Source of the DNA: WQXF01 sp031553615
GTDB lineage: Bacteria; Bacillota; Clostridia; Christensenellales; Aristaeellaceae
NCBI GenBank assembly: GCA_031553615.1
Contig: JAVBLJ010000010.1
Span: 62,001 to 126,000 of the forward strand
Direction of reading: 5' to 3'
DNA: 64,000 bases
The translations under genes were made by a program, and so were the position numbers. Positions 19,058-28,228 of this stretch are shown here, piece by piece (position 1 is the stretch's first letter; each line of letters begins with the position of its first letter). Under the pieces are notes generated by a model. That model ran no database searches and was not told where the DNA came from. It saw only the letters and a list, made by a program, of their open reading frames with translations.

Positions 19058-22000
19058 GCTTTCTCCTCCTCGCTCTCAAGCGCCTGCAAAAAGCCCAACG
19101 CAACGCGCGCCTGCGCGATCGTATCCCCGGCACGCACCGGCGCGATCGCGAAGGCAAAGGCAAACGGCTGCGTAAACACCGCATGCTGTGCCAAGTGGTT
19201 AGGGCCACAGCTGCCGCTTCCCAAGCCGCTATTGCGCACATCGAAGTGCAGCACATGGTAATCCCGTTCCGGCACATCGCAACGATGCGCCGCCCGCCAT
19301 AAATCTACATCCTCCTGCGCCCGTACGCTCATATCGCGCGGAACCAGCGAAGCGAACGTGATGCCCTCGCCAGCCGCATCGGTCATGGCGACAAAATCCA
19401 CATCGAAACGGTTGCCGTTATCCTGAGGGCATTCGTAAGGCACCTGCATGGACGCGATATCGGCACTATAGAGTCCTTTTCGCGCGGCCGCGTGGCTATC
19501 GCAATAGTTTTCATTCGGGCCCAGGCCGCTATACGTCACGATGTCAAACGGCTTGGGCAGGTACGCTCTGGTACCCAGCTTGGGCAATTCCACCGGCATA
19601 CGGTTACCCAAATCGCCATTGAAATCGCCTGCAAAGGATACCTTGACCCTCCCAGCCGCGTCCACCCAGTAGGTTATATCCACGGCTACCCGCCAGTTGC
19701 GTGCGTTGGGGGCATAGGTGCCTTTCAGCCTGACGCAGGTCACGTCCCCCTGCTGCTCCACCTTCGCCTCGCGCACCGTCATGCGCATGCTGTGCAGATG
19801 CTGTTCCTGCCATGCGCCGGAGAGCTTGCGGTCATTATCCAGATACGCCCGGAAGAAGTTTAGCTGCGGGCCCTTGGTCAGGCGCAAAACACCGTGGCTG
19901 ATATAATCGCGCAGGCTGCCGTCGATCAGCGAAATGGCCAGTGAACAGTCTTCCCCCTGCAAAACGATGCGGTCGGCGGTCTGCTCCACTCGCACCGTGC
20001 CACGCGGCGCCTCCGCAATCGCCGCATAGTTACGCAGCACAACCTGCGCGCTGCCCATCACCTGTCCTGCCGGCATGCAGCCCTTGTCCTCACCCAGGCG
20101 GCAGGTCAGGGACATCGTCCACAGCGCGTTATCCAGCGGCTGGCGCGGCCAAACCTCCGCCAAGGCGATGGCCTGCTTCTCCCGCGCGGCCAGCATTGGC
20201 ATCTCCTGCGTCCATGCAGCCATCTCGACTCCGTCGCGCAGCAGTGTGCCGTGCAATGTCACGCCCACCATCGGCGCAAAATCCCACCGGCTCACGGCTT
20301 GTACGCTATGTGCCTGCGGATCTATATCCGTCAGCTGGATCGGCGCGATCAACTGTTGATATTCCCAAAAGCCCGGTGAAGGCGTGCCATCCGCGAACAA
20401 CAGCCCGTCCATGCAGAAATTGCCGCTGGTGTAGTCCTCGCCAAATTCGCCGCCGTAGCGGTAGCACACGCTACCATCCGCGCGGCGCGTATACACACCG
20501 TGATCCTTCAGCTCCCAGACAAAGTAGCCCTGGATGCGGTGGGAGCTCTCGCACGTAGCAATATATTGCGCCAAGCTGCCGGGGCCATTCCCCATGGCGT
20601 GCGCAAACTCGCACAGGATATGCGGGCGCTTGGGCGAAAGCTCCAAGTCCCGCTCGTGCAGCATACCGACCGTCGTGTACATGGTGCTGGATACATCCGT
20701 GCTGACGCAACGGTCATCCGGCTCATAGTGCACGGGGCGCGAAGGATCCACTTGCTTTATATAGCGGTACATGGCCGCAAAATTGCGTCCGTAGCTAGAT
20801 TCATTGCCCAGCGACCACAGCAGCACGCAGGCGTGGTTCCGATCGCGCCCCACCATGCGCTCCGCACGCTCGATGTACGCCGCCTCCCATGCCGGATCGT
20901 TGGCCAACCGCGTCGGGTTGCCCTCGATCTCAAAGCCATGCGTCTCCAGATCACATTCATCGATGACGTATAACCCAATCGCATCACACAGATCATAAAA
21001 TTCCGGAATATTCGGATAATGGGATGTGCGCACGGCATTCATACCCGCGCGCTTGATCAAAAGCAGTTCGTGCTCGGTTTGCGCCTTGTCGATGGCGCGA
21101 CCATTGTGAGGATCAAATTCGTGCCGGTTCACGCCACGCATCATGATTCTGCGACCATTGAGCAGCAGCGTCCCCTCGCGAATCTCCACCCGGCGCAATC
21201 CAACGCGCTGCTGGGTGGCCTCCACCGCATTCCCTTGGCACAGCACGGTGGCCACCAACTGATACAAATTCGGTTGCTCAGCGTTCCACGCCGCCGCACT
21301 TGGCACGCGCAGCAGAACTGTTTGTCCGCTCTGCGCCAGTACATCCTCGGCGACGACCTGCCCCTGGGGATCGGCCAGCGTCAGGCGCACCTGCGCCTCG
21401 CCCGCGACCGTCGCCTGTACCGTCAGACTCCCTTCGCCAGTCGCCGCATCGTAATCGGCGTCACACACCAGATTCTTTAGATAGCTGCGCGGACGCTCCA
21501 GCAGCAGCACATCGCGAATGATGCCGCCCAGCCACCACATGTCCTGATCTTCCAAATAGGTACCGTCGCAATACTGGTACACGACGACGCACAGCGTGTT
21601 TTCGCCCGCGCTTGTATGCGTTGTCAACTCAAACTCCGAAGGCATGCGGCTGCCCTGCGAGTAACCGACAAACACGCCGTTGACATACAGCGAAAATGCG
21701 CTCTCCACGCCCTCGAAGCGGATAAACAGCCGCTTGTCCGCGCTCGGCACCCAGGAAAAGGTACGTTTGTATACGCCGGTTTCGTTTTCGCCGGGGATAT
21801 AGGGCGGATCGATCGGGAAGGGAAATGCTTCATCGGTATACAGCATACTGCCATAGCCCGCGAACTGCCAGTTGCGGGGCACGCGGATGTCCGCATACCC
21901 ATGAGACGAATCGGTTGGCTCAGCGATCACCCGCGCATCCACGCTGAGCGGGGAGGCGAACCAACGGAAGCGCCAATCGCCATTCAGGCAGGTTACGCGG

Positions 22001-22131
22001 GTCGATAGCGCCCGTTCCCCGCTCTGCGCCGCCAGCGCACTCTGGAAGGGCAAAAAGTGTGTGTGCGTCGGTTCGCGGCCGATCGACAGCGTCTCCAGGT
22101 CGCACCAGGGCTGGCTTTTTATATCCCACAT
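19054..22131 (-). CDS. lacZ: beta-galactosidase, GH2 (LacZ type)
   Basis: 1,025 residues from ATG 22131 (GGAGGGAAAACT before it), nearly the length of E. coli LacZ. Domains in order are the GH2 sugar-binding domain (about 45-215), an immunoglobulin-like domain, the TIM barrel (about 320-610) and the C-terminal Bgal_small_N domain (about 740-1015). Catalytic residues are in place: the acid/base Glu444 in WSLGNESSYG and the nucleophile Glu508 in ILCEFAHAMGNG. There is no signal peptide, so it works on imported substrate in the cytoplasm, hydrolysing terminal beta-galactosides. It sits between the binding-protein gene and the GH65 gene; a terminator-like hairpin separates it from the former. Confidence 0.94.
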   Translation of the reverse strand: MWDIKSQPWCDLETLSIGREPTHTHFLPFQSALAAQSGERALSTRVTCLNGDWRFRWFASPLSVDARVIAEPTDSSHGYADIRVPRNWQFAGYGSMLYTDEAFPFPIDPPYIPGENETGVYKRTFSWVPSADKRLFIRFEGVESAFSLYVNGVFVGYSQGSRMPSEFELTTHTSAGENTLCVVVYQYCDGTYLEDQDMWWLGGIIRDVLLLERPRSYLKNLVCDADYDAATGEGSLTVQATVAGEAQVRLTLADPQGQVVAEDVLAQSGQTVLLRVPSAAAWNAEQPNLYQLVATVLCQGNAVEATQQRVGLRRVEIREGTLLLNGRRIMMRGVNRHEFDPHNGRAIDKAQTEHELLLIKRAGMNAVRTSHYPNIPEFYDLCDAIGLYVIDECDLETHGFEIEGNPTRLANDPAWEAAYIERAERMVGRDRNHACVLLWSLGNESSYGRNFAAMYRYIKQVDPSRPVHYEPDDRCVSTDVSSTMYTTVGMLHERDLELSPKRPHILCEFAHAMGNGPGSLAQYIATCESSHRIQGYFVWELKDHGVYTRRADGSVCYRYGGEFGEDYTSGNFCMDGLLFADGTPSPGFWEYQQLIAPIQLTDIDPQAHSVQAVSRWDFAPMVGVTLHGTLLRDGVEMAAWTQEMPMLAAREKQAIALAEVWPRQPLDNALWTMSLTCRLGEDKGCMPAGQVMGSAQVVLRNYAAIAEAPRGTVRVEQTADRIVLQGEDCSLAISLIDGSLRDYISHGVLRLTKGPQLNFFRAYLDNDRKLSGAWQEQHLHSMRMTVREAKVEQQGDVTCVRLKGTYAPNARNWRVAVDITYWVDAAGRVKVSFAGDFNGDLGNRMPVELPKLGTRAYLPKPFDIVTYSGLGPNENYCDSHAAARKGLYSADIASMQVPYECPQDNGNRFDVDFVAMTDAAGEGITFASLVPRDMSVRAQEDVDLWRAAHRCDVPERDYHVLHFDVRNSGLGSGSCGPNHLAQHAVFTQPFAFAFAIAPVRAGDTIAQARVALGFLQALESEEEKA

Positions 22132-22166
22132 AGTTTTCCCTCCGCACACACATGATCGTAATTTTC

Positions 22167-22206
22167 CAAAAAAGAGTGGGGCAGCAAGACGACAGCGCTG
22201 CCCCAC
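22167..22206 (-). terminator. intra-operon terminator or attenuator before lacZ
   Basis: On the minus strand GTGGGGCAGC pairs perfectly with GCTGCCCCAC around an 11-base loop, followed by TCTTTTTT. It lies just after the binding-protein stop. Partial read-through would give more binding protein than enzyme. Confidence 0.85.
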
Positions 22207-22222
22207 CACGCGGTAGTGTCTC

Positions 22223-23770
22223 TTATTTGGTGCCCAGCAGCTCGCAAACGTCCTTGTACGCCTGCGTCATGTACGCATTCACTTCCTGTAGACCGCCCTT
22301 GTTGGCGATATCCAACAGCTCGTCATAGAGCTTGTTGAACTCTTCTTCAGAGGCAGCGGTGGCCAGCTTGCCAAAGTATTCGCTGTCCATATTCATCAGA
22401 TCGTCGTACTGGAACTTCACATCGGTGCCGGCCTTCGGGTAGGCCAATTGCAGCGCGTTGGACCAGTTGGCGCGCTTCACCGCTTCATCAAAGATGACGC
22501 GGGTCTGCGCCGTGGCGGTGGCGTAGTAGCCGTTGTTGACGACGATAAAGCTGTCGGCACTCATCGGGAACGCCATCTGCTTGTAGACTTCGGTGGTGGT
22601 GCCCTCTTCATAGGACTTCAGGCGACGATCCAGCGCGATGACGCTGCCGGATGCATCGAAGTCCCAGTCGATGCCCTTCACGCCGTTGCCCAGCGAGATG
22701 CTGTTTTCATACTGCTTCGCCCAATACAGCATCTTGATAGCGCGCTCCGGGTCGGTGCAGCTCTTGGTGATGAACATGCTGGCCCAGCCCGATACCGGGA
22801 TGGTCAGCTTCCAGCCCTCCAGCAGCGGCACCTGCTCCATGCGGCCTTCCGGCACAGCGGCCTTCATCTTGCCGGTGAAGGTCTGCTCGTCGTTGCCATT
22901 GTAGTGCGTCACCATGAACGCGTTGCCCGCATACAGGCTCTGGAAGGTCTGTTCGTCGCTGGTGAAAGCGAAGTTTTCCGCCTGAATGTAGCCCGCGCGA
23001 TACAGCTCATTGATGGCCAGCATCATGTCACGCCAGCCGGGCGCGGAGAATTGGAACACGAAGTTGCCCTCGGCATCGGTGGGCATATACGCGTCATAGC
23101 CTACCAGTGAGGCGATCGCGCCCTGGTAACCGCGCGGATTGAGCACCAGCGGCACCATGTCCGGATACTTTTCCTTGACCATCGCCATCAAGGCAAAGAA
23201 GTCCTCTTTGTTTGCCAGCTTCGGAGAGCCCAATGCTTCGTAGATGTCCTGGCGCAGATGGAAGGTTTCAAAGCTGGGCGCGATGCCCTTGGCCTGTTGC
23301 AGCTCTTCCACGGTGTTGAACTCGTTCTTGAGCATGTAGTACTGCCCATCCTGCGAGAAGTAGGCGTTCAGCTTTTTCTCGACCTCGGGGATTTGCCATT
23401 CGGGGATATATTTGTCGATCAGCTCCTGCAGCGGCCAGCTCAGGTCCGGATCAGACAGCTTGGATACCTTGCCAATAGCGGAGCAAGCGATCAGATCCGG
23501 CAGGTCGCCGGAAGCAATCATCAGGTTCAGCTGCTCGGCGTCGGCGGTGCGGGTCAGATCGATGGTGATGCCGGTCTGCTCGCGCATCCAATCCTGGATA
23601 ATGCCGCCCTCGAAGCTGTCATACTCCAGCCAGGACCAATCGGCAAACATGCTAAAGGTATACGGGTCGTTCGGATCCAGCAGGGGCTTAGCGTCCTCCG
23701 CCACCGCGCACAGCGGCAACAACATCGCCAGGGTTAACAACATACAGAGCAGCTTGGACAAATGTTTCAT
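22223..23770 (-). CDS. extracellular solute-binding protein of LplA/YtcQ type
   Basis: 515 residues; ATG 23770 follows AAAGGGTGGGATATC. A signal peptide (MKHLSKLLCMLLTLAMLLPL, cleavage probably at AVA/E) is visible. The nearby LPLC is a poor lipobox, so lipid anchoring is uncertain. The mature chain has the type I binding-protein layout: DWSWLEYDSFEGG near the start, then MIASGDLPDLIACSAIGKV and a WAKQYENSISLGNGVKG stretch. It supplies the two permeases encoded immediately upstream. The downstream lacZ and GH65 genes suggest a galactose- and glucose-containing oligosaccharide as ligand, which is an inference. Confidence 0.88.
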   Translation of the reverse strand: MKHLSKLLCMLLTLAMLLPLCAVAEDAKPLLDPNDPYTFSMFADWSWLEYDSFEGGIIQDWMREQTGITIDLTRTADAEQLNLMIASGDLPDLIACSAIGKVSKLSDPDLSWPLQELIDKYIPEWQIPEVEKKLNAYFSQDGQYYMLKNEFNTVEELQQAKGIAPSFETFHLRQDIYEALGSPKLANKEDFFALMAMVKEKYPDMVPLVLNPRGYQGAIASLVGYDAYMPTDAEGNFVFQFSAPGWRDMMLAINELYRAGYIQAENFAFTSDEQTFQSLYAGNAFMVTHYNGNDEQTFTGKMKAAVPEGRMEQVPLLEGWKLTIPVSGWASMFITKSCTDPERAIKMLYWAKQYENSISLGNGVKGIDWDFDASGSVIALDRRLKSYEEGTTTEVYKQMAFPMSADSFIVVNNGYYATATAQTRVIFDEAVKRANWSNALQLAYPKAGTDVKFQYDDLMNMDSEYFGKLATAASEEEFNKLYDELLDIANKGGLQEVNAYMTQAYKDVCELLGTK

Positions 23771-23816
23771 GATATCCCACCCTTTCCAAAATATATCGGT
23801 TCCATGGTTTCTACCA

Positions 23817-24740
23817 TTATCCCTTCACCGCGCCTAGCATTATGCCCTTGACAAAAAAGCGCTGCAAAAAGGGATATACCATCACGATAGGCAGCACGGC
23901 GATGATCATCGACGCCATCTGCACGGAGGAAGCCGTCACCTTGCTGTGGCGCGCTGCCTGCATCATCGCCTGACGGGAGGAAACATCCACCTGGTTCTTG
24001 GTGATGACCTCGCGCATCAGGGAGGCTAGCGTTTTGAGCGACTTGTTGGCGGGGGCAAAAAACGCCACGTCGCTCCAACTATTCCACTGCGACACCGCCG
24101 CGAACAGCGCCAGCGTAGCCAGCAGCGCCTTGGACAGCGGCAGGATGATTCGCAGGAAAATGGTCATCTCCCCTGCGCCATCCAGCCGCGCGGATTCGCC
24201 CAGCTCAGCGGGCATCTCCTTAAAGAAAGAGACGGCCAGAATGCAATAATAGGTGCTGAACATCGTGGGGATCACAAACACGAAAAAAGTATTGAGCAGA
24301 TGATAGGCGCGCAGCGTGAGGTAATAGGGAATGAGCCCGCCGGAGAAGTACATGCAGACAAGCAAAATGACATTGTAGATCTTCTTACCCATCAGCCCCG
24401 GCGTTGCCAAGCCATAGGCCACCATGCAGGTGAACAGCACCGTCAGTGCCGCGCCGACCACGGTCTTGGCTACCGATATCCAAATGGCGTTGATCCACTT
24501 AGCATCGCTCAAAAACTGCGCATAGTTGCTCAGTGTGAACACTCGCGGCCATAGGTAAATGCCACCCCGTAGCGAGTCCACACCATCATTGAGCGAGAGC
24601 ACGATCACGTAGTAGAACGGGTAAATCGTGACAAAAAAGATCAGCGTGACGACAACGAGGATCACCCCATCCAGAATTCTGTCCTCCAGCGTGCGCCCGA
24701 TGCCCCTCCTTTTGCGGAACGGCAAAAACTTACTGAGCAT
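23817..24740 (-). CDS. carbohydrate ABC transporter permease, LplC/YtcP type
   Basis: 307 residues with GGAGGGGAAGCAC before ATG 24740. Six membrane helices are apparent, the first at about 24-46. The EAA loop is GESARLDGAGEMTIFLRIILP near residue 195. The ending VYPFLQRFFVKGIMLGAVKG matches the first locus's LplC-type protein. It would pair with the LplB-type protein encoded 24 bp upstream. The two importer sets in this window are paralogous but clearly diverged. Confidence 0.92.
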   Translation of the reverse strand: MLSKFLPFRKRRGIGRTLEDRILDGVILVVVTLIFFVTIYPFYYVIVLSLNDGVDSLRGGIYLWPRVFTLSNYAQFLSDAKWINAIWISVAKTVVGAALTVLFTCMVAYGLATPGLMGKKIYNVILLVCMYFSGGLIPYYLTLRAYHLLNTFFVFVIPTMFSTYYCILAVSFFKEMPAELGESARLDGAGEMTIFLRIILPLSKALLATLALFAAVSQWNSWSDVAFFAPANKSLKTLASLMREVITKNQVDVSSRQAMMQAARHSKVTASSVQMASMIIAVLPIVMVYPFLQRFFVKGIMLGAVKG

Positions 24741-24764
24741 GTGCTTCCCCTCCTTTCCGGCAAG

Positions 24765-25691
24765 TTAGAATAGCGACGCGCCGGTCAGCTTGCGCGATGC
24801 GCCGTTCGCGCCGATGACCAGCATCAGCGAAACCATGGACTGGAATAGGCCCGCCGCGGCGGCAAAGTCGTACCGTTCCTGCGCGAGGCCGGCCTTATAG
24901 ACGAACACATCGATGACCTGAGAGCGGGCGATGTTCATCGTGTTGCCCAGCAGCATCGCCTGGTCGAAGTTCGCGCCAAACAGCCCACCGATGGCCAGGA
25001 TCAGCAGCACGGCGATGGTGCCCTGGATGCAGGGCAGCGTCACATACCAGATGCGCTTGAGACGGCCCGCGCCGTCGATCTGTGCGCTTTCGTACAGAGC
25101 GGGATCGATACCGGAGATGGCCGCCAAGTAAATGATGGCGCTCCAGCCCATTTCCTTCCATACCTCGCTCCACACCGCCAGCCCGTAGTAATAATCTGCG
25201 CTAATCATGATGGGGAGCGGTTCCTTGATAAGGCCCCAGTTGGTCAACAAGTCATTCACCATGCCTGTGCTGGTGGAAAAGAACGAATGGAGAATACCCG
25301 CCACGATGGTCCAGGAGATAAAATGCGGCAAATAGCTTGCCGTCTGCACCAGCCGCTTGTAGGCATTGCCGCGCATCTCCGTGATCATCACCGCGAACAG
25401 AATGGGCAGCGGGAATGAAATCAATAGCTTTAGCGTGGATAGACCCACGGTATTGCGCATCAGATCGCCAAATTTTCGATCATTCACAAAAGTGATAAAG
25501 TGCTTCAAGCCGACGAAGGGCGCAGTGAACATGCCCCAGAAGCCTGTTTTGATATTGTACTCCTTAAACGCCACAACGACCCCCAGCATTGGAATGATGG
25601 CGAACAGCAGCAGAAACACGAGCCCCACCCACACAAACATCTGTAGCGGTAGCTGCTTCTTGAGACGGCGGCCAAATGTCTGATGTATATC
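24765..25691 (-). CDS. carbohydrate ABC transporter permease, LplB/YtcN type
   Basis: About 308 residues from a GTG at 25691 with GAGGGGG nine bases upstream. An ATG at 25715 and TTG at 25730 are in frame but badly placed relative to any site. The first helix is at about 17-40, then AFKEYNIKTGFWGMF. The EAA loop is YESAQIDGAGRLKRIWYVTLP near residue 200. It is the first gene of the second sugar operon (LplB, LplC, binding protein, lacZ, GH65). The promoter should lie in the AT-rich 25692-25900 region; the best candidate (TTTACG, 18 bases, TATTAT) is weak. Confidence 0.88.
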   Translation of the reverse strand, partial: DIHQTFGRRLKKQLPLQMFVWVGLVFLLLFAIIPMLGVVVAFKEYNIKTGFWGMFTAPFVGLKHFITFVNDRKFGDLMRNTVGLSTLKLLISFPLPILFAVMITEMRGNAYKRLVQTASYLPHFISWTIVAGILHSFFSTSTGMVNDLLTNWGLIKEPLPIMISADYYYGLAVWSEVWKEMGWSAIIYLAAISGIDPALYESAQIDGAGRLKRIWYVTLPCIQGTIAVLLILAIGGLFGANFDQAMLLGNTMNIARSQVIDVFVYKAGLAQERYDFAAAAGLFQSMVSLMLVIGANGASRKLTGASLF

Positions 25692-25858
25692 CACGTTCTC
25701 GTTCCCCCTCGCCATCCTTTGCGCGGGCAAAAGATTTAGATGTACCGCCCAATTTCACAGACGATCTTTAAGACTATAATAACAAGCCACACAGCACCTC
25801 GTAAATAGCAATACAAGAGAAAAACACCAATTTTCGGACATCGGGCTAATTGCCTTTT

Positions 25859-25908
25859 GCATAAAATCGATGTTTTTTATATGATATAGCATAAAATCGG
25901 TTTTTTAT
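25859..25908. repeat. AT-rich direct repeat at end of EamA gene
   Basis: GCATAAAATCG followed by TTTTTTAT occurs at 25859-25880 and again at 25889-25908, 30 bp apart with a 2-base difference. The second copy covers the EamA stop codon. It could be an operator upstream of the second sugar operon; no regulator family pattern is recognised. Confidence 0.55.
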
Positions 25909-26867
25909 GGCTTGTGCGGCGTTGGGCGTAATCCTGCAAAATCGACTTCTGTCAACAATACGCAAGCGATGATAATCGCCCCGCCCAGTAGCATATGCCA
26001 AGTGCACGGTTCCAGCCCCAACAGCACCGCGAAGGCGCTGCCAAACAACCCCTCGGTGGATAGCAGAATGGCCGCCTTGGAAGCCGAGGTGTGCTGCTGG
26101 GCGCGCGTTTGCAGCCAAAAGCACATACAAGTGGAAAACAGCGCCAGAAACAGCACCGGGGCCAACCCCTGCGTCCACGGCACCTGGCGCAGCACCCCGG
26201 GCTCAAGCAGCAACAACGCCGCAGTAGATAGCAGTGCCGAGACCAGCATTTGGATCATCGTCAGCACCCCGGCATCCATCCCGCGCGTCAGCGTGCCCAG
26301 ATAAGCGATGTGCAGCGCAAACAAAACCGCGCACAACAGCACGATAAAATCTCCGCCGCCGATCGCCATCCCGCCGCCATCGGCGCGGAGGGTCAACACG
26401 CCGATGCCTAGCAGCGTACCCGCCGCCAAAAAATAGATTTTCATAGGAGGGCGTTTGCGCGTCCATATCCAGACAATGAACGGCACCATAACCACGTTGG
26501 TTGCGGTCAGAAACGCGCTATTCGAAACGCTGGTTCGCTGCTGTCCGATCGTCTGGGCAAAAAACGCGCAGCAGAGTAGCGCGCCCGCCCCCGCGCCGCA
26601 CAAAAACACGCGCGGCGACAACCCGCGCAGCTTTCGCCACTGGAAAGGCAGCATCACCAGCCCCGCAATCCAGAAGCGAATCGTCATAATCAGCGCAGTG
26701 GCCATGCCCGCCCGCAGCGCATATTCGGTTGCAATGAAACCCGTGCCCCAAATCAGCGCCACCAATAGCAACGATGCGTCCGCACGTCGCGTCGTGGAAA
26801 TCCTCCGCAATGTATGTCCGCCCCCCCTGCATACGCTCCGAATGCGCGGCCGCGTATTGGGCATCAT
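25905..26867 (-). CDS. EamA/DMT-family transporter
   Basis: About 320 residues. Ten hydrophobic helices form two EamA repeats: the first begins ASLLLVALIWGTGFIATEYAL, the second GGGDFIVLLCAVLFALHIAYL. The inner-membrane protein exports or imports small metabolites; substrate is not predictable. The start is uncertain. ATG-ATG at 26867/26864 lies directly after GGAGG (too close), and a TTG at 26810 would give a shorter, more typical N-terminus. It follows the AraC gene after a terminator, so it probably has its own promoter. There is no clear link to the sugar operon. Confidence 0.8.
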   Translation of the reverse strand: MMPNTRPRIRSVCRGGGHTLRRISTTRRADASLLLVALIWGTGFIATEYALRAGMATALIMTIRFWIAGLVMLPFQWRKLRGLSPRVFLCGAGAGALLCCAFFAQTIGQQRTSVSNSAFLTATNVVMVPFIVWIWTRKRPPMKIYFLAAGTLLGIGVLTLRADGGGMAIGGGDFIVLLCAVLFALHIAYLGTLTRGMDAGVLTMIQMLVSALLSTAALLLLEPGVLRQVPWTQGLAPVLFLALFSTCMCFWLQTRAQQHTSASKAAILLSTEGLFGSAFAVLLGLEPCTWHMLLGGAIIIACVLLTEVDFAGLRPTPHKP

Positions 26868-26921
26868 CCTCCGCCCACTTTCTTCGTATACTCTATCACA
26901 GCCAGGAACCGTCAGGCAACC

Positions 26922-26956
26922 AAAAAACCTTGCCGGATTATAAAAAACCGACAAGG
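26922..26956 (-). terminator. rho-independent terminator after AraC gene
   Basis: On the minus strand CCTTGTCGG pairs with CCGGCAAGG around an A/T-rich loop, followed by TTTTTT. Confidence 0.8.
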
Positions 26957-26982
26957 AGCATGGAGCAGTAATCCACCAAAGG

Positions 26983-27930
26983 TCACCCCTCGTCCTCCAG
27001 CAATAGCGAAAGCAGATAAGCACGGAGCTTGGCCGGCGTTCTACACTCCAGCCTTTTGACCACGGTGCAAAAGTAATTTTCGTTCGTGAAGCCCACCATC
27101 TCCGCCACATCCGCGATGGATAGATCAGGATCAATGAGCAACTTTTTCGATTGATTGACGCGAAACCAATTGATAAACTCCACGAGCTTCATGCCGGTCT
27201 GTTGGCGAAACAGCTTGCTGGCGTACTCGGGATTGCGCCCAGTGCCCTCGCAAATCTTCGTGACGGTCAGCGGTTCAAAATAGTGCTTCGCGATGTAGGC
27301 CTTCATCTGGTTGGCCACGTACACCTTGCTGGCGCTATGGTGCTTCTCCGCCGCTCCCGCGTACAAAACAGTCTCTAAAATTTCGTAAAAGCATCGACGC
27401 GCGGTCAACTGCCACAGCGCGTCTCCGCTGGTGTAGGCGCGGTGCATCGTCCGGAAGCAATACTCCATCGACTCCGTATTCGGAAAGCTCGTGACATCCG
27501 GCAACACCCGACCATTCAGCAAAACAGGATTGGGGCGAATGTGCTCCTTGTAAGGCAGCTCCGCGCCAAAGAGCGTGATGTATCGCTCCATGTCGTTATA
27601 AAAAGCATAAATCCAATCGCGATCCGGGAAAAGGAAAAAATCGCAATGGAACCAATACATCTCTCCGGGCTGCTGTTCATCTACCCACAACTGATGCGGT
27701 TCATTGGGCGGGATGATCACCAGGTCGCCCGGCACGATGCGATGATACTGCTCACGCAGAATAACATGCGCCACTCCGGTGAAGCAATACAGAAACTGGT
27801 GATCATAAATGCGGCGCTGCATACTCTTCCACGAATCCTTGCGCTGCGTCCCCACCTCTCGAATATAGGGGCATAGTTCATCCAACAAGACAACGCGTGC
27901 CAAGTGCCTCACCCTCTTCGCATATTGCAT
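26983..27930 (-). CDS. AraC-family transcriptional regulator with cupin sensor domain
   Basis: 315 residues. The N-terminal cupin part (about 40-100) includes HVILREQYHRIVPGDLVIIPP and PHQLW, the usual sugar-binding pocket pattern. The C-terminal double helix-turn-helix starts near residue 210 (VANQMKAYIAKHYFEPLTVTKI) and contains NPEYASKLFRQQTGMKLVEFI and VAEMVGFTNENYFCTVVKR. It is a one-component sensor, probably controlling the EamA gene and/or the second sugar operon downstream. That target is inferred only from position. A TAAAAT -10 lies just before the start, with no good -35. Confidence 0.9.
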   Translation of the reverse strand: MQYAKRVRHLARVVLLDELCPYIREVGTQRKDSWKSMQRRIYDHQFLYCFTGVAHVILREQYHRIVPGDLVIIPPNEPHQLWVDEQQPGEMYWFHCDFFLFPDRDWIYAFYNDMERYITLFGAELPYKEHIRPNPVLLNGRVLPDVTSFPNTESMEYCFRTMHRAYTSGDALWQLTARRCFYEILETVLYAGAAEKHHSASKVYVANQMKAYIAKHYFEPLTVTKICEGTGRNPEYASKLFRQQTGMKLVEFINWFRVNQSKKLLIDPDLSIADVAEMVGFTNENYFCTVVKRLECRTPAKLRAYLLSLLLEDEG

Positions 27931-28066
27931 CTTACCCTATCATTTTACCACGCTTTCTCCATTAATACATCCTTCGACGGTGTGGTGCGAAATTTGTCTG
28001 CGTGCATTGATTGAATTGGCCCCGCCGTCCTCATCGTATTCGTTGAGAGTTCAAGTAGAGTGTTAT

Positions 28067-28228
28067 GGCAATACCGCACAAATCGTGCGCGCCGTAATTG
28101 CGGATCTTTTCGCGCTGCTCGGTGTCGCCCTTTCGGTCACTGTAGCGCTGCTACGGCTTCCTCCAGGCGCCTTGATCAGCACGAAAATCTCTCGCAAATC
28201 CAACGACACTCCTTTGTGCGGTATTGCC
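28067..28228 (-). repeat. palindromic element, copy C (162 bp, inverted relative to A and B)
   Basis: Perfect 16-bp terminal inverted repeats GGCAATACCGCACAAA (28067-28082 and 28213-28228). Read on the minus strand, the core has GGAGG, the hairpin GTAGC-AGC-GCTAC and TGACCGA. It is flanked by GCGAGAGATTTT and AAAAGATCCGC (28110-28100), as in copies A and B. It begins at the base after the glf stop codon. The 28.0 kb gap holds nothing else recognised apart from the AraC upstream region. Confidence 0.88.
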
